Below are positions 26,150 through 35,312 of a stretch of DNA of 64,000 nucleotides, in pieces. Position numbers and translations under genes: made by a program. The DNA lies in NCBI GenBank assembly GCA_045595365.1, contig JAZOAI010000033.1, positions 1 through 64,000 of the forward strand, given 5' to 3'. The stretch is from SIG480 sp045595365. Its GTDB lineage: Bacteria > Bacillota > Clostridia > Oscillospirales > JAAYXM01. The notes beneath the pieces are model-generated. The model had not been told where the DNA came from. It did not search any database and worked only from the letters and a program-made list of their open reading frames with translations. Position 1 is the first letter of the stretch, and each line of letters starts with the position of its first letter.

Positions 26150-26698
26150 TTATTTTTCGTAAACCTCACGTTTAAGTATGCCGATATACGGCAGATTTCT
26201 GTATTTTTCATCATAGTCAAGGCCGTAGCCGACGACGAATTCGTTTTCTATGTCAAAACCGATATAATCGGCGCACACCTCAGCCTTTCGGCGCGCAGGC
26301 TTATTGAGCAGAACACAGAGGGCCACGGAGCTTGCCCCGCGTTTTCTAAGCTCGGGAATAAGGTTTGAAAGAGTCACCCCCGTGTCAAGGATATCTTCTA
26401 CGACTATAACGTCTCTTCCGTTTATGTCGGCATCCATATCCTTTTTAACAACAAGCTTTCCTGTTGTTTCGGCGCCGTTGCCATAGCTTGAAACCTGCAT
26501 AAAATCTATCGTGCATGGAAAATCAAGCTCGCGGATTATGTCTGCGGTGAACACGAGTGAGCCTTTCAATATACATAATATAAGCGGGTTTTTGCCACTA
26601 TATTCGCCTTTTATCTGATTTGCCAGTTTTTTTACCTTTTCGGCAATTTCTTCTTGCGAAAGAAGAACTCTCTCTATATCGTTTTTCAAAATCCACAC
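26150..26698 (-). CDS. hpt: hypoxanthine phosphoribosyltransferase
   Basis: A 182-residue purine salvage enzyme transferring ribose-phosphate from PRPP to hypoxanthine or guanine. The PRPP motif VIVVEDILDTGVTLS lies at residues 95-110, and the Lys/Val-Asp purine-binding element is FVVGYGLDYDEKYRNLPYIG near the end. It begins one base after tilS stops. Confidence 0.96.
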   Translation of the reverse strand: MWILKNDIERVLLSQEEIAEKVKKLANQIKGEYSGKNPLILCILKGSLVFTADIIRELDFPCTIDFMQVSSYGNGAETTGKLVVKKDMDADINGRDVIVVEDILDTGVTLSNLIPELRKRGASSVALCVLLNKPARRKAEVCADYIGFDIENEFVVGYGLDYDEKYRNLPYIGILKREVYEK

Positions 26699-26699
26699 C

Positions 26700-28040
26700 C
26701 TATTTTTTGTTTATTTCTATAAAGTATCCGTGTTCCGAATCGCTAAAGAACCGGACATCTTCTCCGAAGCCGAAGACTCCGAACACCTTCTCTCCGTCTG
26801 CAATAACCGGAGTTTTTGAGCGAAGCCGCAAAGGAAGCTTTTCGTCAATAAAAAGCTTTTTGATGCTCTTCGTTCTCCGTTTCGGAAGCTTTATTTCATC
26901 TCCCTCTTTGCGAGATCGAACAACAAGATTATCTTGTATTTTATCATATGGAACAAAAAAAGTATTTAATAAATTATGAATTTTTTCCCTTTTTTCGCTT
27001 TTTTTTACGTTAATTACATATTCTCCCCAGAAATTTTCGCCACATTGAAGCAAAACCGGAGGAAGCTCTTCTTCGCTTGTCTCCCGTTCAAAAAGCACCT
27101 CGTCGTATATCCGACTCACCAAAAGCCCTCCGGGAAGACTTATTCTGCACGACGGCGACTCGCTTTTCGCAAGAGACGAAATCATCCCGACGTGTCTGTA
27201 TTCAAGTGTATATGAGTCTTTCCCCAAAGCATTTGCAGCAAAAATCTCACAAACCCTTGACATCAGAGCAGGCTCGGAAAGAAGCCCTTTTCTGTCACAC
27301 GAGGAAAGCCCCCTCGAGATTTTCTCCGAGTGTTTTCTCGCCGCCTTCATCAGAAAAGTCGCCTCTTCTCTGAGAATCACCGACGTTCTTGATGCGTTTT
27401 CAACTGCCGAAGCGTTCAGGTCAAGAAGCGTCGGCACTGCAAGATGGCGGAGCTTGTTTCTCGAATATTGCGTTCCTTCATTTGTTTTGTCAATGCAGAA
27501 GGTAATCTTTTCTCTCTTTGCATATTCCTCAATCTCTGCCCGGGTGCATTCAATGAGCGGGCGGATTATATCACCTCTCACAGGAGGTATTCCGCAGAGG
27601 CCGTCAAGCCCGCCGCCGCGCGTGAGATTCAGGAGAATCGTTTCGAGGTTGTCGTTTGCATTATGCGCCGTTGCTATATGCGATGCACCAAGGCTCTCTT
27701 TTGCACGCCGCAAGAAGTCATATCTCGCATTTCTCGCGCACAGCTCAACAGACTCGCCTGTTTTCTCTGCCATTTCGGCAATATTTATCCTCTCCGAGAT
27801 AAAATCAATCCCGTATGCCTTGCATTTTTCCCCCGCAAAGGCCTCATCAGAATCGGAATCCTCCCCGCGCAGCATATGATTCAGGTGCGCGGCGCAAACG
27901 GAGACGGAAAGCTCATCTCTCAGGCGGATGATAACATCAAGCATAACAGACGAATCCACCCCTCCGGAAAACGCAACTAAAACTCTTCCGCCGTCTGTCA
28001 TATTGCTTTTTTGTATCGTTTTTAATACCTTAGTAATCAT
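26700..28040 (-). CDS. tilS: tRNA(Ile)-lysidine synthase
   Basis: A 446-residue enzyme that adds lysine to C34 of the minor tRNA-Ile so that it reads AUA. The PP-loop is VAFSGGVDSSVMLDV (residues 23-37); the substrate-binding HNANDNLETILLNL and the C-terminal substrate-recognition domain are present. Overlaps the dnaB 3' end by 11 bases. Confidence 0.96.
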   Translation of the reverse strand: MITKVLKTIQKSNMTDGGRVLVAFSGGVDSSVMLDVIIRLRDELSVSVCAAHLNHMLRGEDSDSDEAFAGEKCKAYGIDFISERINIAEMAEKTGESVELCARNARYDFLRRAKESLGASHIATAHNANDNLETILLNLTRGGGLDGLCGIPPVRGDIIRPLIECTRAEIEEYAKREKITFCIDKTNEGTQYSRNKLRHLAVPTLLDLNASAVENASRTSVILREEATFLMKAARKHSEKISRGLSSCDRKGLLSEPALMSRVCEIFAANALGKDSYTLEYRHVGMISSLAKSESPSCRISLPGGLLVSRIYDEVLFERETSEEELPPVLLQCGENFWGEYVINVKKSEKREKIHNLLNTFFVPYDKIQDNLVVRSRKEGDEIKLPKRRTKSIKKLFIDEKLPLRLRSKTPVIADGEKVFGVFGFGEDVRFFSDSEHGYFIEINKK

Positions 28041-29343
28041 GTGAACTATCCACCGACGTAAACTTCGTGTATTTGCCGTCCCAGTGAAGGTCTATATCGC
28101 CCGTGCTTCCGTGGCGGTTCTTTTCAACAAGAAGCTTGACATTCTCGGGGCTTTCCTTATCCTCTCTGAAAAGAATCATAACAACGTCGGCATCCTGCTC
28201 GATTGAACCCGATTCACGAAGATCCGAAAGCCGCGGCCGTCTCCCCTGCTTATCACTGTCTCGCGAGAGCTGGGACAGACACAAAACCGGAACGTTTAAA
28301 TCCTTTGCCATAATCTTGAGCGCTCTCGAAATTGCCGCGACCTCGTTGGCGCGGTTATCCGAGCGCACGCCGGACTGGACAAGTTGGAGATAGTCGATGA
28401 TTACAAGGCCGATATCCTCACCGAGTCGCCTGCACTTTGCCTTCATCTCACTTACGGTTATCCCCGTTGCGTCGGCAAGGTATATTTTCGTATTTGCGAG
28501 CGTTTCGGAAGCGTGAGCGATTGCAACCCATTCCTCATCGTTTAAAAGCCCCGTGCGAAGCTTTTTTGAATCAACGAGCGCCTCTCCGGAAATAAGCCGC
28601 AGAGCAAGCTGCTCATTTGACATTTCAAGAGAAAACACAACAACTGCCTTGCCTGACTGTTTTGCCGCATTTGCACAGATATTGAGCGCAAAGCTTGTTT
28701 TTCCCACACCGGTGTTTGCCGCGAGAATAATAAGGTCGGAATCGTTAAGCCCTGTGAGGAATGTATCGACGGTTGAAAAGCCCGTGGGAGTCCCCGGAAG
28801 CTTACCCGCGTTTTTCGCAAGAGTTCCGAGGTGGGCATATGTATTTTCAAGAACATCGCGGATAGGAGATATCCCCTTGCTTTTTTTCTCACTCCGAATC
28901 TCGTATATCTTCTGCTCTGCAAACTCAACAATCTCGTCAGCCTCTCCCTCGCCTGATGCAATGGTGCTATGGATTTCTGCTGTTGTTTCATCGAGATTGC
29001 GAAGCAGAGCCTTGTCGCGGACAATTTTTATATACTGCGCCACATTCACAGCCGTCGGAGTAATCTCCATAAGCTTTAAAATGTATGCACGCCCGCCGGA
29101 GGCTTCAAGAGTCCCCCGGACTGTGAGCTTATCAATAACCGTTATGATGTCAACCGTTTCATTGAGGGTAAACATACTCTGTATTGCTTCAAAAATATTT
29201 TTGTTTTGTGATACGTAAAAATCCTCAGCCCTTAGATGCTCCATAACCTCCGGAATGCAGCGCGGGTCGAGAAGCATTGAACCAAGAACAGACTGTTCCG
29301 CCTCAACATTGTGCGGCAGCTTTGCTCCGATGAGTTCATCCAT
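28030..29343 (-). CDS. dnaB: replicative DNA helicase DnaB
   Basis: The 437-residue hexameric replication-fork helicase. The N-terminal primase-interacting domain (PHNVEAEQSVLGSMLLDP) covers residues 1-120 and the RecA-like motor has Walker A AANTGVGKTSFALNI (a slightly unusual first position, still GxxxxGKT/S) and LGLVIIDYLQLV-type Walker B near residue 310. No intein. It sits between rplI (27-base gap) and tilS, the classical rplI-dnaB pair. Confidence 0.96.
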   Translation of the reverse strand: MDELIGAKLPHNVEAEQSVLGSMLLDPRCIPEVMEHLRAEDFYVSQNKNIFEAIQSMFTLNETVDIITVIDKLTVRGTLEASGGRAYILKLMEITPTAVNVAQYIKIVRDKALLRNLDETTAEIHSTIASGEGEADEIVEFAEQKIYEIRSEKKSKGISPIRDVLENTYAHLGTLAKNAGKLPGTPTGFSTVDTFLTGLNDSDLIILAANTGVGKTSFALNICANAAKQSGKAVVVFSLEMSNEQLALRLISGEALVDSKKLRTGLLNDEEWVAIAHASETLANTKIYLADATGITVSEMKAKCRRLGEDIGLVIIDYLQLVQSGVRSDNRANEVAAISRALKIMAKDLNVPVLCLSQLSRDSDKQGRRPRLSDLRESGSIEQDADVVMILFREDKESPENVKLLVEKNRHGSTGDIDLHWDGKYTKFTSVDSSHDY

Positions 29344-29370
29344 TTTTACAACCCCCTATAAGCAGGAAAT

Positions 29371-29817
29371 TTATGCCTCTTTGACAACTACGGAAAGCTT
29401 TCCGCTTACTTCGTTATAAAGCTTTACCTTGACCTCATATGTCCCGAACTGCTTTATGTTTTCGGAAAGCACCATCTTGTGGCGATCAATCTCTATTTTG
29501 TGTTGAGCGGAAAGCGCATCTGCAATATCGCCCGCTGTGACCGAGCCGAAGAGCCGGCCGCCCGCTCCTGCCTTTGCTTTTACTTCAACCTTTATGCCGG
29601 CAAGCCTTTGCGCAAGAGCTTTTGCTTCTTCCTTTTCTCTTGCGATTCGGGCAATATTAGCTTCCTCGCGGAGGCGCGCCGTATTAAGGTTATCTGCTGT
29701 TGCTTCCTTTGCAAGATTTTTAGGAAAAAGGAAATTTCTTGCATATCCGTCAGATACATTTACAATCTGGCCCTTCTTCCCCTGACCTTTAACATCCGCA
29801 TTTAAAATTACCTTCAT
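29371..29817 (-). CDS. rplI: 50S ribosomal protein L9
   Basis: A 148-residue two-domain rRNA-binding protein. It begins MKVILNADVKGQGKKGQIVN, the standard L9 start, with the connecting helix rich in Ala/Glu and a C-terminal domain from about residue 80. The ATG at 29817 stands nine bases after GGAGG; an upstream ATG at 29823 is too close to it. Confidence 0.97.
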   Translation of the reverse strand: MKVILNADVKGQGKKGQIVNVSDGYARNFLFPKNLAKEATADNLNTARLREEANIARIAREKEEAKALAQRLAGIKVEVKAKAGAGGRLFGSVTAGDIADALSAQHKIEIDRHKMVLSENIKQFGTYEVKVKLYNEVSGKLSVVVKEA

Positions 29818-29867
29818 TTTCATATTCCTCCATATTTCGCAAAAACTGATCCTTTTTTTCTTTCTTG

Positions 29868-31850
29868 TTATCCGAGAATGTCATCAATGGCGTTCTTAAG
29901 CTCCTCTGCCACCGCATCAATTTTTTTATCCCGAAGCTGCGCGCCCGCAGTATCAAAGTGCCCGCCGCCGCCGAGCTTTTCAAGGATTACCTGAACGTTT
30001 ATATCGCCGAGAGAGCGCGCTGAAATGTTGACGTCACCCTGGTCGCGGAAAAGGACAAACGCCGCCTGAACCCCCCGGATTGTAAGAAGGTCGTCTGCCG
30101 CCTGAGCCGCGATTTTTCTGTCGCTTTGGCCGTTGTATTCAACTATTGCAACCTTGTCGTGATACATTTTCGCAAGCTTTACAAGCTCCGCACGCTTTAC
30201 ATAGGTTTCTATATCGTCCTGCAAAATTCTCTTAAGCTCGGTAGTGTCAGCCCCTGCACGGCGAAGGTACGCCGCCGCTTCAAATGTGCGAACACCCGTC
30301 TTCATTGTGAACTTTTTCGTATCTATAACGATGCCGGACAAAATCGCTTCGGCTTCGCAAGCCAAAATGTCGCGTGTCTCAACTATATACTGCAAAAGCT
30401 CTGCAACAAGCTCACACGTGCTTGAAGCATACGGCTCGTGGAAATTGAGAACTGCATCCTCGATATAATCCGCGCCGCGCCTGTGATGGTCAATAACTGC
30501 AATTTTATTTGCCGATTCAAGAAGCGCTTCTGACTCAACAACGGTTTTCCTGTTTGTATCGACGACAACTAAAAGAGTGTCGCTGTCCGCCTCTAAAAGA
30601 GCGTCCTCCGCGCTTATAAATGCGCCATCGTAAATATGTTCTGTTTTAATTTTTCTTATAAGCCTGTCTGCGCTTGTGCGCTGGCCGACCACAATGGATG
30701 CACTCTTGCCTATTTTTCTCGCGATGCAGGCAATTCCGACTGCGGCGCCTATGCTGTCGTTATCCGCACCCTTATGCCCCATGATTATAACTCCGGAGCT
30801 GTCTCTGATGAGCCCCGAAAGCGCGTTTGCCATAACTCTCGATTTTACCTTTGTTCGCTTTTCAAGCTCCTGCGAGCGGCCTCCGAAGAACTCGAAGCTG
30901 AACTTATCACGGATAACTGCCTGGTCGCCGCCTCGGGAAAGCGCCATATCAATTGCAAGGCGGGCGTTTCTGTGGTTTTCTTTAAAATCCTGCCCGTCCT
31001 TACCGATTCCGATGCTGAGGGTCACTCTGATTCCATTTTTGCTCTGAATCTCCCTGACAGAGTCAAGAACCGAGAATTTTTCAGATGTGTATTTTTTCAA
31101 ATATCCCTCATGGAATATATATAAATACTTATCGCGCTCATATCGCAGGAAAATTCCGTTTGCCGGAGCTGTCCACTCTGCAAGTCGCTTGTCTATCTCC
31201 GCAATAACGGTAGAGCGCTCAGCGTCATTTAATCCGTTCATAATTTCGGCATAGTTATCTATCATAATCACGGAAACTATCTGCCTTGAATTTTCAAACT
31301 CCGAAATCTTCTCGGAGTATTCCGAAACATCAAGCCAATAGAGAGTCAGAAGCGCAGAGGACTCAGCCGCTCCCTCCGGGTGGAAAAGGTTTCCGAAGAC
31401 CTTATACATCTTTCCTGAAATCGGGATTTCAGATGGACATTCGCGCTTTCCGTCAATCACCCACGCAAGGTCAAACTCCGGGATGAGGTCAAAAAGCTTC
31501 TTCTCAAACACATAGTCGTGAACCCCTGCCATATCCGCGAAGGCAGAATTCCCCCAGACAATCTCCTTGCTTTCTCGCTTTATAACCGCCATCGCCATCG
31601 GAAATACCATTGTGGAATCGCGGTTTGCCTGATTTATGGTATCAAAGGTTTCCTCTATGCTCTTTTTAAGCTTCTTCTCACGCCTGTCGGCTGTAAAAAG
31701 GAAAATCACAAGAACTATCACACTGATACCAAGCTCCGTGGCAGCGACTTTAACATCTGCATAGAAAAAAGAAGCTGCAGAAAATATAAACATGGCCGCA
31801 AAGCTTAAAACAAACCTCGGCTCTATCCATTTTATAAAGCGGTTATTCAC
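29868..31850 (-). CDS. gdpP: cyclic-di-AMP phosphodiesterase GdpP
   Basis: The 660-residue membrane protein has two N-terminal segments, a PAS-like domain (about 80-175), a degenerate GGDEF domain (about 180-310) and a DHH-DHHA1 phosphodiesterase (about 340-650) with MGHKGADNDSIGAA, VVVDTNR and IDHHRRG. It hydrolyses c-di-AMP to pApA and so links to potassium uptake (the window also has trkA-trkH) and wall homeostasis. Starts with GTG after AAGGGGG. First gene of the replication/translation operon. Confidence 0.93.
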   Translation of the reverse strand: MNNRFIKWIEPRFVLSFAAMFIFSAASFFYADVKVAATELGISVIVLVIFLFTADRREKKLKKSIEETFDTINQANRDSTMVFPMAMAVIKRESKEIVWGNSAFADMAGVHDYVFEKKLFDLIPEFDLAWVIDGKRECPSEIPISGKMYKVFGNLFHPEGAAESSALLTLYWLDVSEYSEKISEFENSRQIVSVIMIDNYAEIMNGLNDAERSTVIAEIDKRLAEWTAPANGIFLRYERDKYLYIFHEGYLKKYTSEKFSVLDSVREIQSKNGIRVTLSIGIGKDGQDFKENHRNARLAIDMALSRGGDQAVIRDKFSFEFFGGRSQELEKRTKVKSRVMANALSGLIRDSSGVIIMGHKGADNDSIGAAVGIACIARKIGKSASIVVGQRTSADRLIRKIKTEHIYDGAFISAEDALLEADSDTLLVVVDTNRKTVVESEALLESANKIAVIDHHRRGADYIEDAVLNFHEPYASSTCELVAELLQYIVETRDILACEAEAILSGIVIDTKKFTMKTGVRTFEAAAYLRRAGADTTELKRILQDDIETYVKRAELVKLAKMYHDKVAIVEYNGQSDRKIAAQAADDLLTIRGVQAAFVLFRDQGDVNISARSLGDINVQVILEKLGGGGHFDTAGAQLRDKKIDAVAEELKNAIDDILG

Positions 31851-31892
31851 AAGCTACGCCCCCTTCAGTTAAAAGAAAATAACTCATAATAT

Positions 31893-31922
31893 AGTATAGC
31901 ACAAACAACTTCTTTTGTCCAA
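31893..31922 (-). promoter_or_regulatory. promoter of the gdpP-rplI-dnaB operon
   Basis: TTGGAC (31922-31917), 18-base spacer, TATACT (31898-31893) in the divergent gap with rodA. Confidence 0.65.
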
Positions 31923-31956
31923 CTAATATAATATAAGTTTTATATTTATTTTAAAA

Positions 31957-31985
31957 TTGACGTTTTTATAAAAGAGTGGTAAGAT
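31957..31985 (+). promoter_or_regulatory. promoter of the rodA unit
   Basis: TTGACG, 17-base spacer, TAAGAT, about 30 bases before the ribosome site AAAAAGGAG of rodA. Confidence 0.65.
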
Positions 31986-32022
31986 TATAGTAAAAGAGTT
32001 TACAAAAAGGAGTGATTTCAGA

Positions 32023-33150
32023 ATGTCCGCTTTTTTTCGCGGAGTGCGCGGTTTTTTTAAGCAGGTTGACACAAAGCTTCTCGCAATATCGCTTTTTGCA
32101 TCCATTTTCGGAATGATCCTGATTGCAAGCGCAACTCAGAGCATGGGAAGCGGAAGCTTTATAAAAATCCAGCTCGCCGCAACGCTCCTCGGCGTTATCC
32201 TCTACCTTCTCCTGTCCTGGCTGGATCTTGACTCTGTAAGCTCCTGGTGGAAGTACGTATATGTCGCAAATCTCCTGCTTATATGCCTTCTCATCCTCTT
32301 CGGAACAGGAAGCGAGGAGACAGGAAACCGCGCGTGGATTCGCTTTGGAGGAATAGGCATACAGCCGGCAGAGCTTGGGAAGGTTCTTTTCATCATTTCA
32401 CTTGCAGGCCACATAAACTCTCTTGAAGACCGCCTTGACTCTGCCGCATCAGTTATAGTTATATCAGCCTTTGCACTCATCCCCATCGGGCTTTTATATA
32501 TCATCTCCTCGGACCTCGGCTCGACCCTTGTGTATATCACAATTTTTGCAATTATGATGTTTGCAGCAGGAGTAAAGCTTCGTTGGTTTGCAGGCGCGCT
32601 TGTTTCCCTTGCCGCGCTCTCTCCGGTTATATGGAAGTTCGTTCTCCGCCCCGACCAGAAAATGCGTCTGCTCGTTGTTTTTAACCCTGAGCTTGACCCG
32701 CTCGGGCGCGGGTACCACGCGATACAAAGCAAAATCGCAATCGGCTCGGGCCAGCTTTTCGGCCGCGGGCTTGGAGACGGGACTCAGACTCAGCTCGGTT
32801 ATCTCCCCGCAAAGCAAACTGACTTTATTTTCTCCGTTGCAGGTGAAGAGCTCGGTTTTTTAGGTTGCCTTCTCATCCTTCTCATTCTCGGGCTTATCAT
32901 CTTCCGCTGCGTATCAATTACTATGCGCTCATCCTCTTTTTCTTCATATCTCATTTGCTCCGGAGTCTCAGCTCTCCTGATTTCGCAGACTATTGAGAAC
33001 ATAGGAATGTGTACGGGGCTTCTTCCCGTTATAGGGCTTACGCTCCCTCTTTTTTCCTATGGCGGTTCAAGTGTCCTTGCCGTATATATGGCGCTTGGCC
33101 TGATAAGCTCTGCGCGTATGCGTGCACTGCCTGCAAGACTTTCAAAATAA
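32023..33150 (+). CDS. rodA: SEDS-family peptidoglycan polymerase RodA
   Basis: A 375-residue polytopic glycosyltransferase of the RodA/FtsW/SpoVE family, about ten membrane segments. Conserved SEDS elements include FIKIQ near the second segment, IQPAELGKVLFIISLAG (residue about 110), DLGSTLVY with the catalytic-loop Asp, and the C-terminal GLTLPLFSYGGSSVLA. A second family member lies at 61302-62477 in the dcw cluster, so this one most likely serves elongation. It is not next to mreBCD here. RBS AAGGAG. Confidence 0.9.
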   Translation: MSAFFRGVRGFFKQVDTKLLAISLFASIFGMILIASATQSMGSGSFIKIQLAATLLGVILYLLLSWLDLDSVSSWWKYVYVANLLLICLLILFGTGSEETGNRAWIRFGGIGIQPAELGKVLFIISLAGHINSLEDRLDSAASVIVISAFALIPIGLLYIISSDLGSTLVYITIFAIMMFAAGVKLRWFAGALVSLAALSPVIWKFVLRPDQKMRLLVVFNPELDPLGRGYHAIQSKIAIGSGQLFGRGLGDGTQTQLGYLPAKQTDFIFSVAGEELGFLGCLLILLILGLIIFRCVSITMRSSSFSSYLICSGVSALLISQTIENIGMCTGLLPVIGLTLPLFSYGGSSVLAVYMALGLISSARMRALPARLSK

Positions 33151-33165
33151 GGAGTTTTTCTGAAG

Positions 33166-33843
33166 ATGCTTTCTAAATATAAAATAATCCTTTTTGATTC
33201 GGACAACACGTTATATGACCATTATATTCACGAAAGAACCGCTATTTTCTGCGCTTTTTCGCAATACGGTGTCAAACTTTCAGAGGAACAGTATCTGCTT
33301 TATACGAAGATAAACGACGATATATGGAAGGAATTTGAGCGCGGAATCACCTACGATGGCGGCCCGCTCATTGAGCGGTTCCGGCGGTTTTCGAAAGAAT
33401 CCGGCATTCAGCTTTCACCTTCTGATATAAACGAGCTTTATATCGAAGCTCTCTCAAATCAATGCTCTCCGTTTCCCGAATCAGAGGCTGTCTGCCGCGC
33501 ACTCTCAAAGACCCACACTCTCTACATCATCACCAACGGGACCGAAAGCGTTCAGCTAAAGAGATATGCCTCAAGCCCGCTCCGCCCCTATTTTTCAGGC
33601 ATTTTTACAGCCACTTCAATAGGCATTCAGAAGCCGCAGGCGGAATACTTCCGCCGCGTTCTCGAAAAAATCGGAAACCCCTCTCCTGATGAGGTCATCG
33701 TTATCGGTGACTCTCTCACGTCAGACATTCTCGGTGGGATAAATTCGGGGCTTGATACGTGCTGGTATAACCCGAAGCACAAAGAAAATACACTGGAACT
33801 TTCCCCTACATATGAAATAGACAAACTGACTGCGCTGATATAA
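33166..33843 (+). CDS. HAD hydrolase, YjjG/YfnB-like nucleotidase
   Basis: A 225-residue HAD phosphatase: motif I ILFDSDNTLYDH at residue 7, motif II YIITNGTES near 120, Lys in IQKPQAEYF near 155, motif IV VIVIGDSLTSDILGG near 180. The DSDNTL form of motif I is typical of YjjG-type pyrimidine 5'-nucleotidases that clear non-canonical nucleotides. Follows rodA by 15 bases; AAGGAG lies at the rodA stop, so co-translated. Its stop codon lies within the downstream hairpin. Confidence 0.82.
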   Translation: MLSKYKIILFDSDNTLYDHYIHERTAIFCAFSQYGVKLSEEQYLLYTKINDDIWKEFERGITYDGGPLIERFRRFSKESGIQLSPSDINELYIEALSNQCSPFPESEAVCRALSKTHTLYIITNGTESVQLKRYASSPLRPYFSGIFTATSIGIQKPQAEYFRRVLEKIGNPSPDEVIVIGDSLTSDILGGINSGLDTCWYNPKHKENTLELSPTYEIDKLTALI

Positions 33844-33861
33844 AATCAGCACAGTCAGTTT
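33823..33861. terminator. bidirectional terminator overlapping two gene ends
   Basis: Stem of AAACTGACTG.GCTGAT against ATCAGC.CAGTCAGTTT with a short loop. It contains the stop of the plus-strand HAD gene and reaches the stop of the minus-strand symporter gene, so both converging messages share one hairpin that is partly coding. Confidence 0.85.
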
Positions 33862-35179
33862 ATTTATTCTTGATAACTATATCCGAAAGGAGAAGAACTG
33901 CTATGAGATTCGGCACCATCATCATTCCGTTGAACATATCCGAAATCGCCCATACGCTCTCAACATTCAGAACCGCTCCGAGTACAACCGCAACCGCGAA
34001 AATATTTCGATAAACTTTTTTTGAAGATTCCCTCCCACTTGTGAGATAGAAAACGCAGTTTTCGCCGTAATATGACCAGCCAAGAATTGTCGTAAGCGCA
34101 AAAAGAATTGTCGAGATGCCGACAAAGCTCTCGCCGAAGTATCCGATATGCTTTGAAAAAGCGGCGCCTACAAGCTCGGCTCCGGTCAAATTCTCTGCGC
34201 CTTCCATTCCGGAAAGTATTACAATTGCCGTCACGGTGCATATCACCATTGTATCCATAAAGACTTCAAAAACGCCCCAAAAACCTTGATCACGAGGACT
34301 TTTTGCATCAGCCGCCGCATGAACCATAGGAGAACTTCCAAGCCCCGCTTCATTTGAGAAAACTCCGCGCGCAACCCCGAATCTCACAGCGCGGCTCGCC
34401 ATAACGCCTCCCGCACCGCCATAGACAGCTTGCGGAGTAAATGCCGCTTTGAAAATTGCACAAACCGCCAAAGCTGTGTCCCTGGGGTTTAAAATCATTA
34501 TAACAAGTGCCATTCCAACGTAAAAAACCGCCATTATCGGAACAAGGCGTTCCGTGACATGTGAAACTCTTCGTATCCCTCCGTTTATTGCACTCGCTGC
34601 AACAAGCGCAAGGATAATTCCTGTTGCAATATCCGGCAAGGGTGTTTTCCCGGAGATGACCGCTGTTATTGAATTCGCCTGATTCATCGCCCCCATTCCT
34701 ATGCACGCAAGCGCGCCGGAAATCGCAAAAAGATAAGAAAGCCATTTATACCCTTTCCCGAGCCCACTTTCGATATAATACATCGGCCCGCCGTAAAACT
34801 CTTTTCCCTTCTGTCTTCTGAATTTTACGGCAAGGTATATTTCCGTGTATTTTGTTGCCATTCCGAAAAAGGCAGAAACCCACATCCAGAAAACCGCCCC
34901 TGCGCCCCCTGTGGCAATTGCAGTTGCGACACCAACGATATTTCCACTTCCTACGGTCGATGCAAGCGCGGTTGAGAGTGCCTGATATGGAGATATTCCT
35001 TTTTTTGCAGCTTCTGTTTTTCGAAACAACGAGCCGAGGCTTTCCCCCATCCATTTTCTTATCCTGAGAAGCTGAAAAAACTTAAGCCTCACCGTCAGAT
35101 ATGCTCCGCAGCCGACAAGAAGAAGCAGCATCGGCCCTCCCCACAACGTCTTGTTTATCGCACTTACAAACACATCCAT
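33860..35179 (-). CDS. alanine/glycine:sodium symporter (AGCS family)
   Basis: The 439-residue, roughly 11-segment carrier shows AGCS marks: GPMLLLLVGCGAYLTVRLKF at the N-terminus, STVGSGNIVGVATAI-like TVGSGNIVGVATAIATGG, and FGVARGVFSNEAGLGSSPMV near residue 285. It takes up alanine or glycine with Na+. The ATG at 35179 has GGGAG eight bases upstream; the frame runs on to 35275 through the divergent promoter region and is not credible there. Confidence 0.92.
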   Translation of the reverse strand: MDVFVSAINKTLWGGPMLLLLVGCGAYLTVRLKFFQLLRIRKWMGESLGSLFRKTEAAKKGISPYQALSTALASTVGSGNIVGVATAIATGGAGAVFWMWVSAFFGMATKYTEIYLAVKFRRQKGKEFYGGPMYYIESGLGKGYKWLSYLFAISGALACIGMGAMNQANSITAVISGKTPLPDIATGIILALVAASAINGGIRRVSHVTERLVPIMAVFYVGMALVIMILNPRDTALAVCAIFKAAFTPQAVYGGAGGVMASRAVRFGVARGVFSNEAGLGSSPMVHAAADAKSPRDQGFWGVFEVFMDTMVICTVTAIVILSGMEGAENLTGAELVGAAFSKHIGYFGESFVGISTILFALTTILGWSYYGENCVFYLTSGRESSKKVYRNIFAVAVVLGAVLNVESVWAISDMFNGMMMVPNLIAVLLLSDIVIKNK

Positions 35180-35259
35180 TAACATCTCTCCCTTACTATG
35201 GCAAGATATGTAAAAAACACCGAGAGTATTACATCTGTGTTTCAAAAGATGCTTAAGTG

Positions 35260-35288
35260 TTGCAAAAAGCTTCACGAAACTGTATAAT
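35260..35288 (+). promoter_or_regulatory. promoter of the secreted protein gene
   Basis: TTGCAA, 17-base spacer, TATAAT. The leader before the ATG at 35313 is only about 20 bases. Confidence 0.75.
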
Positions 35289-35312
35289 TGTGATATATGG
35301 GAGGTGAATTAT

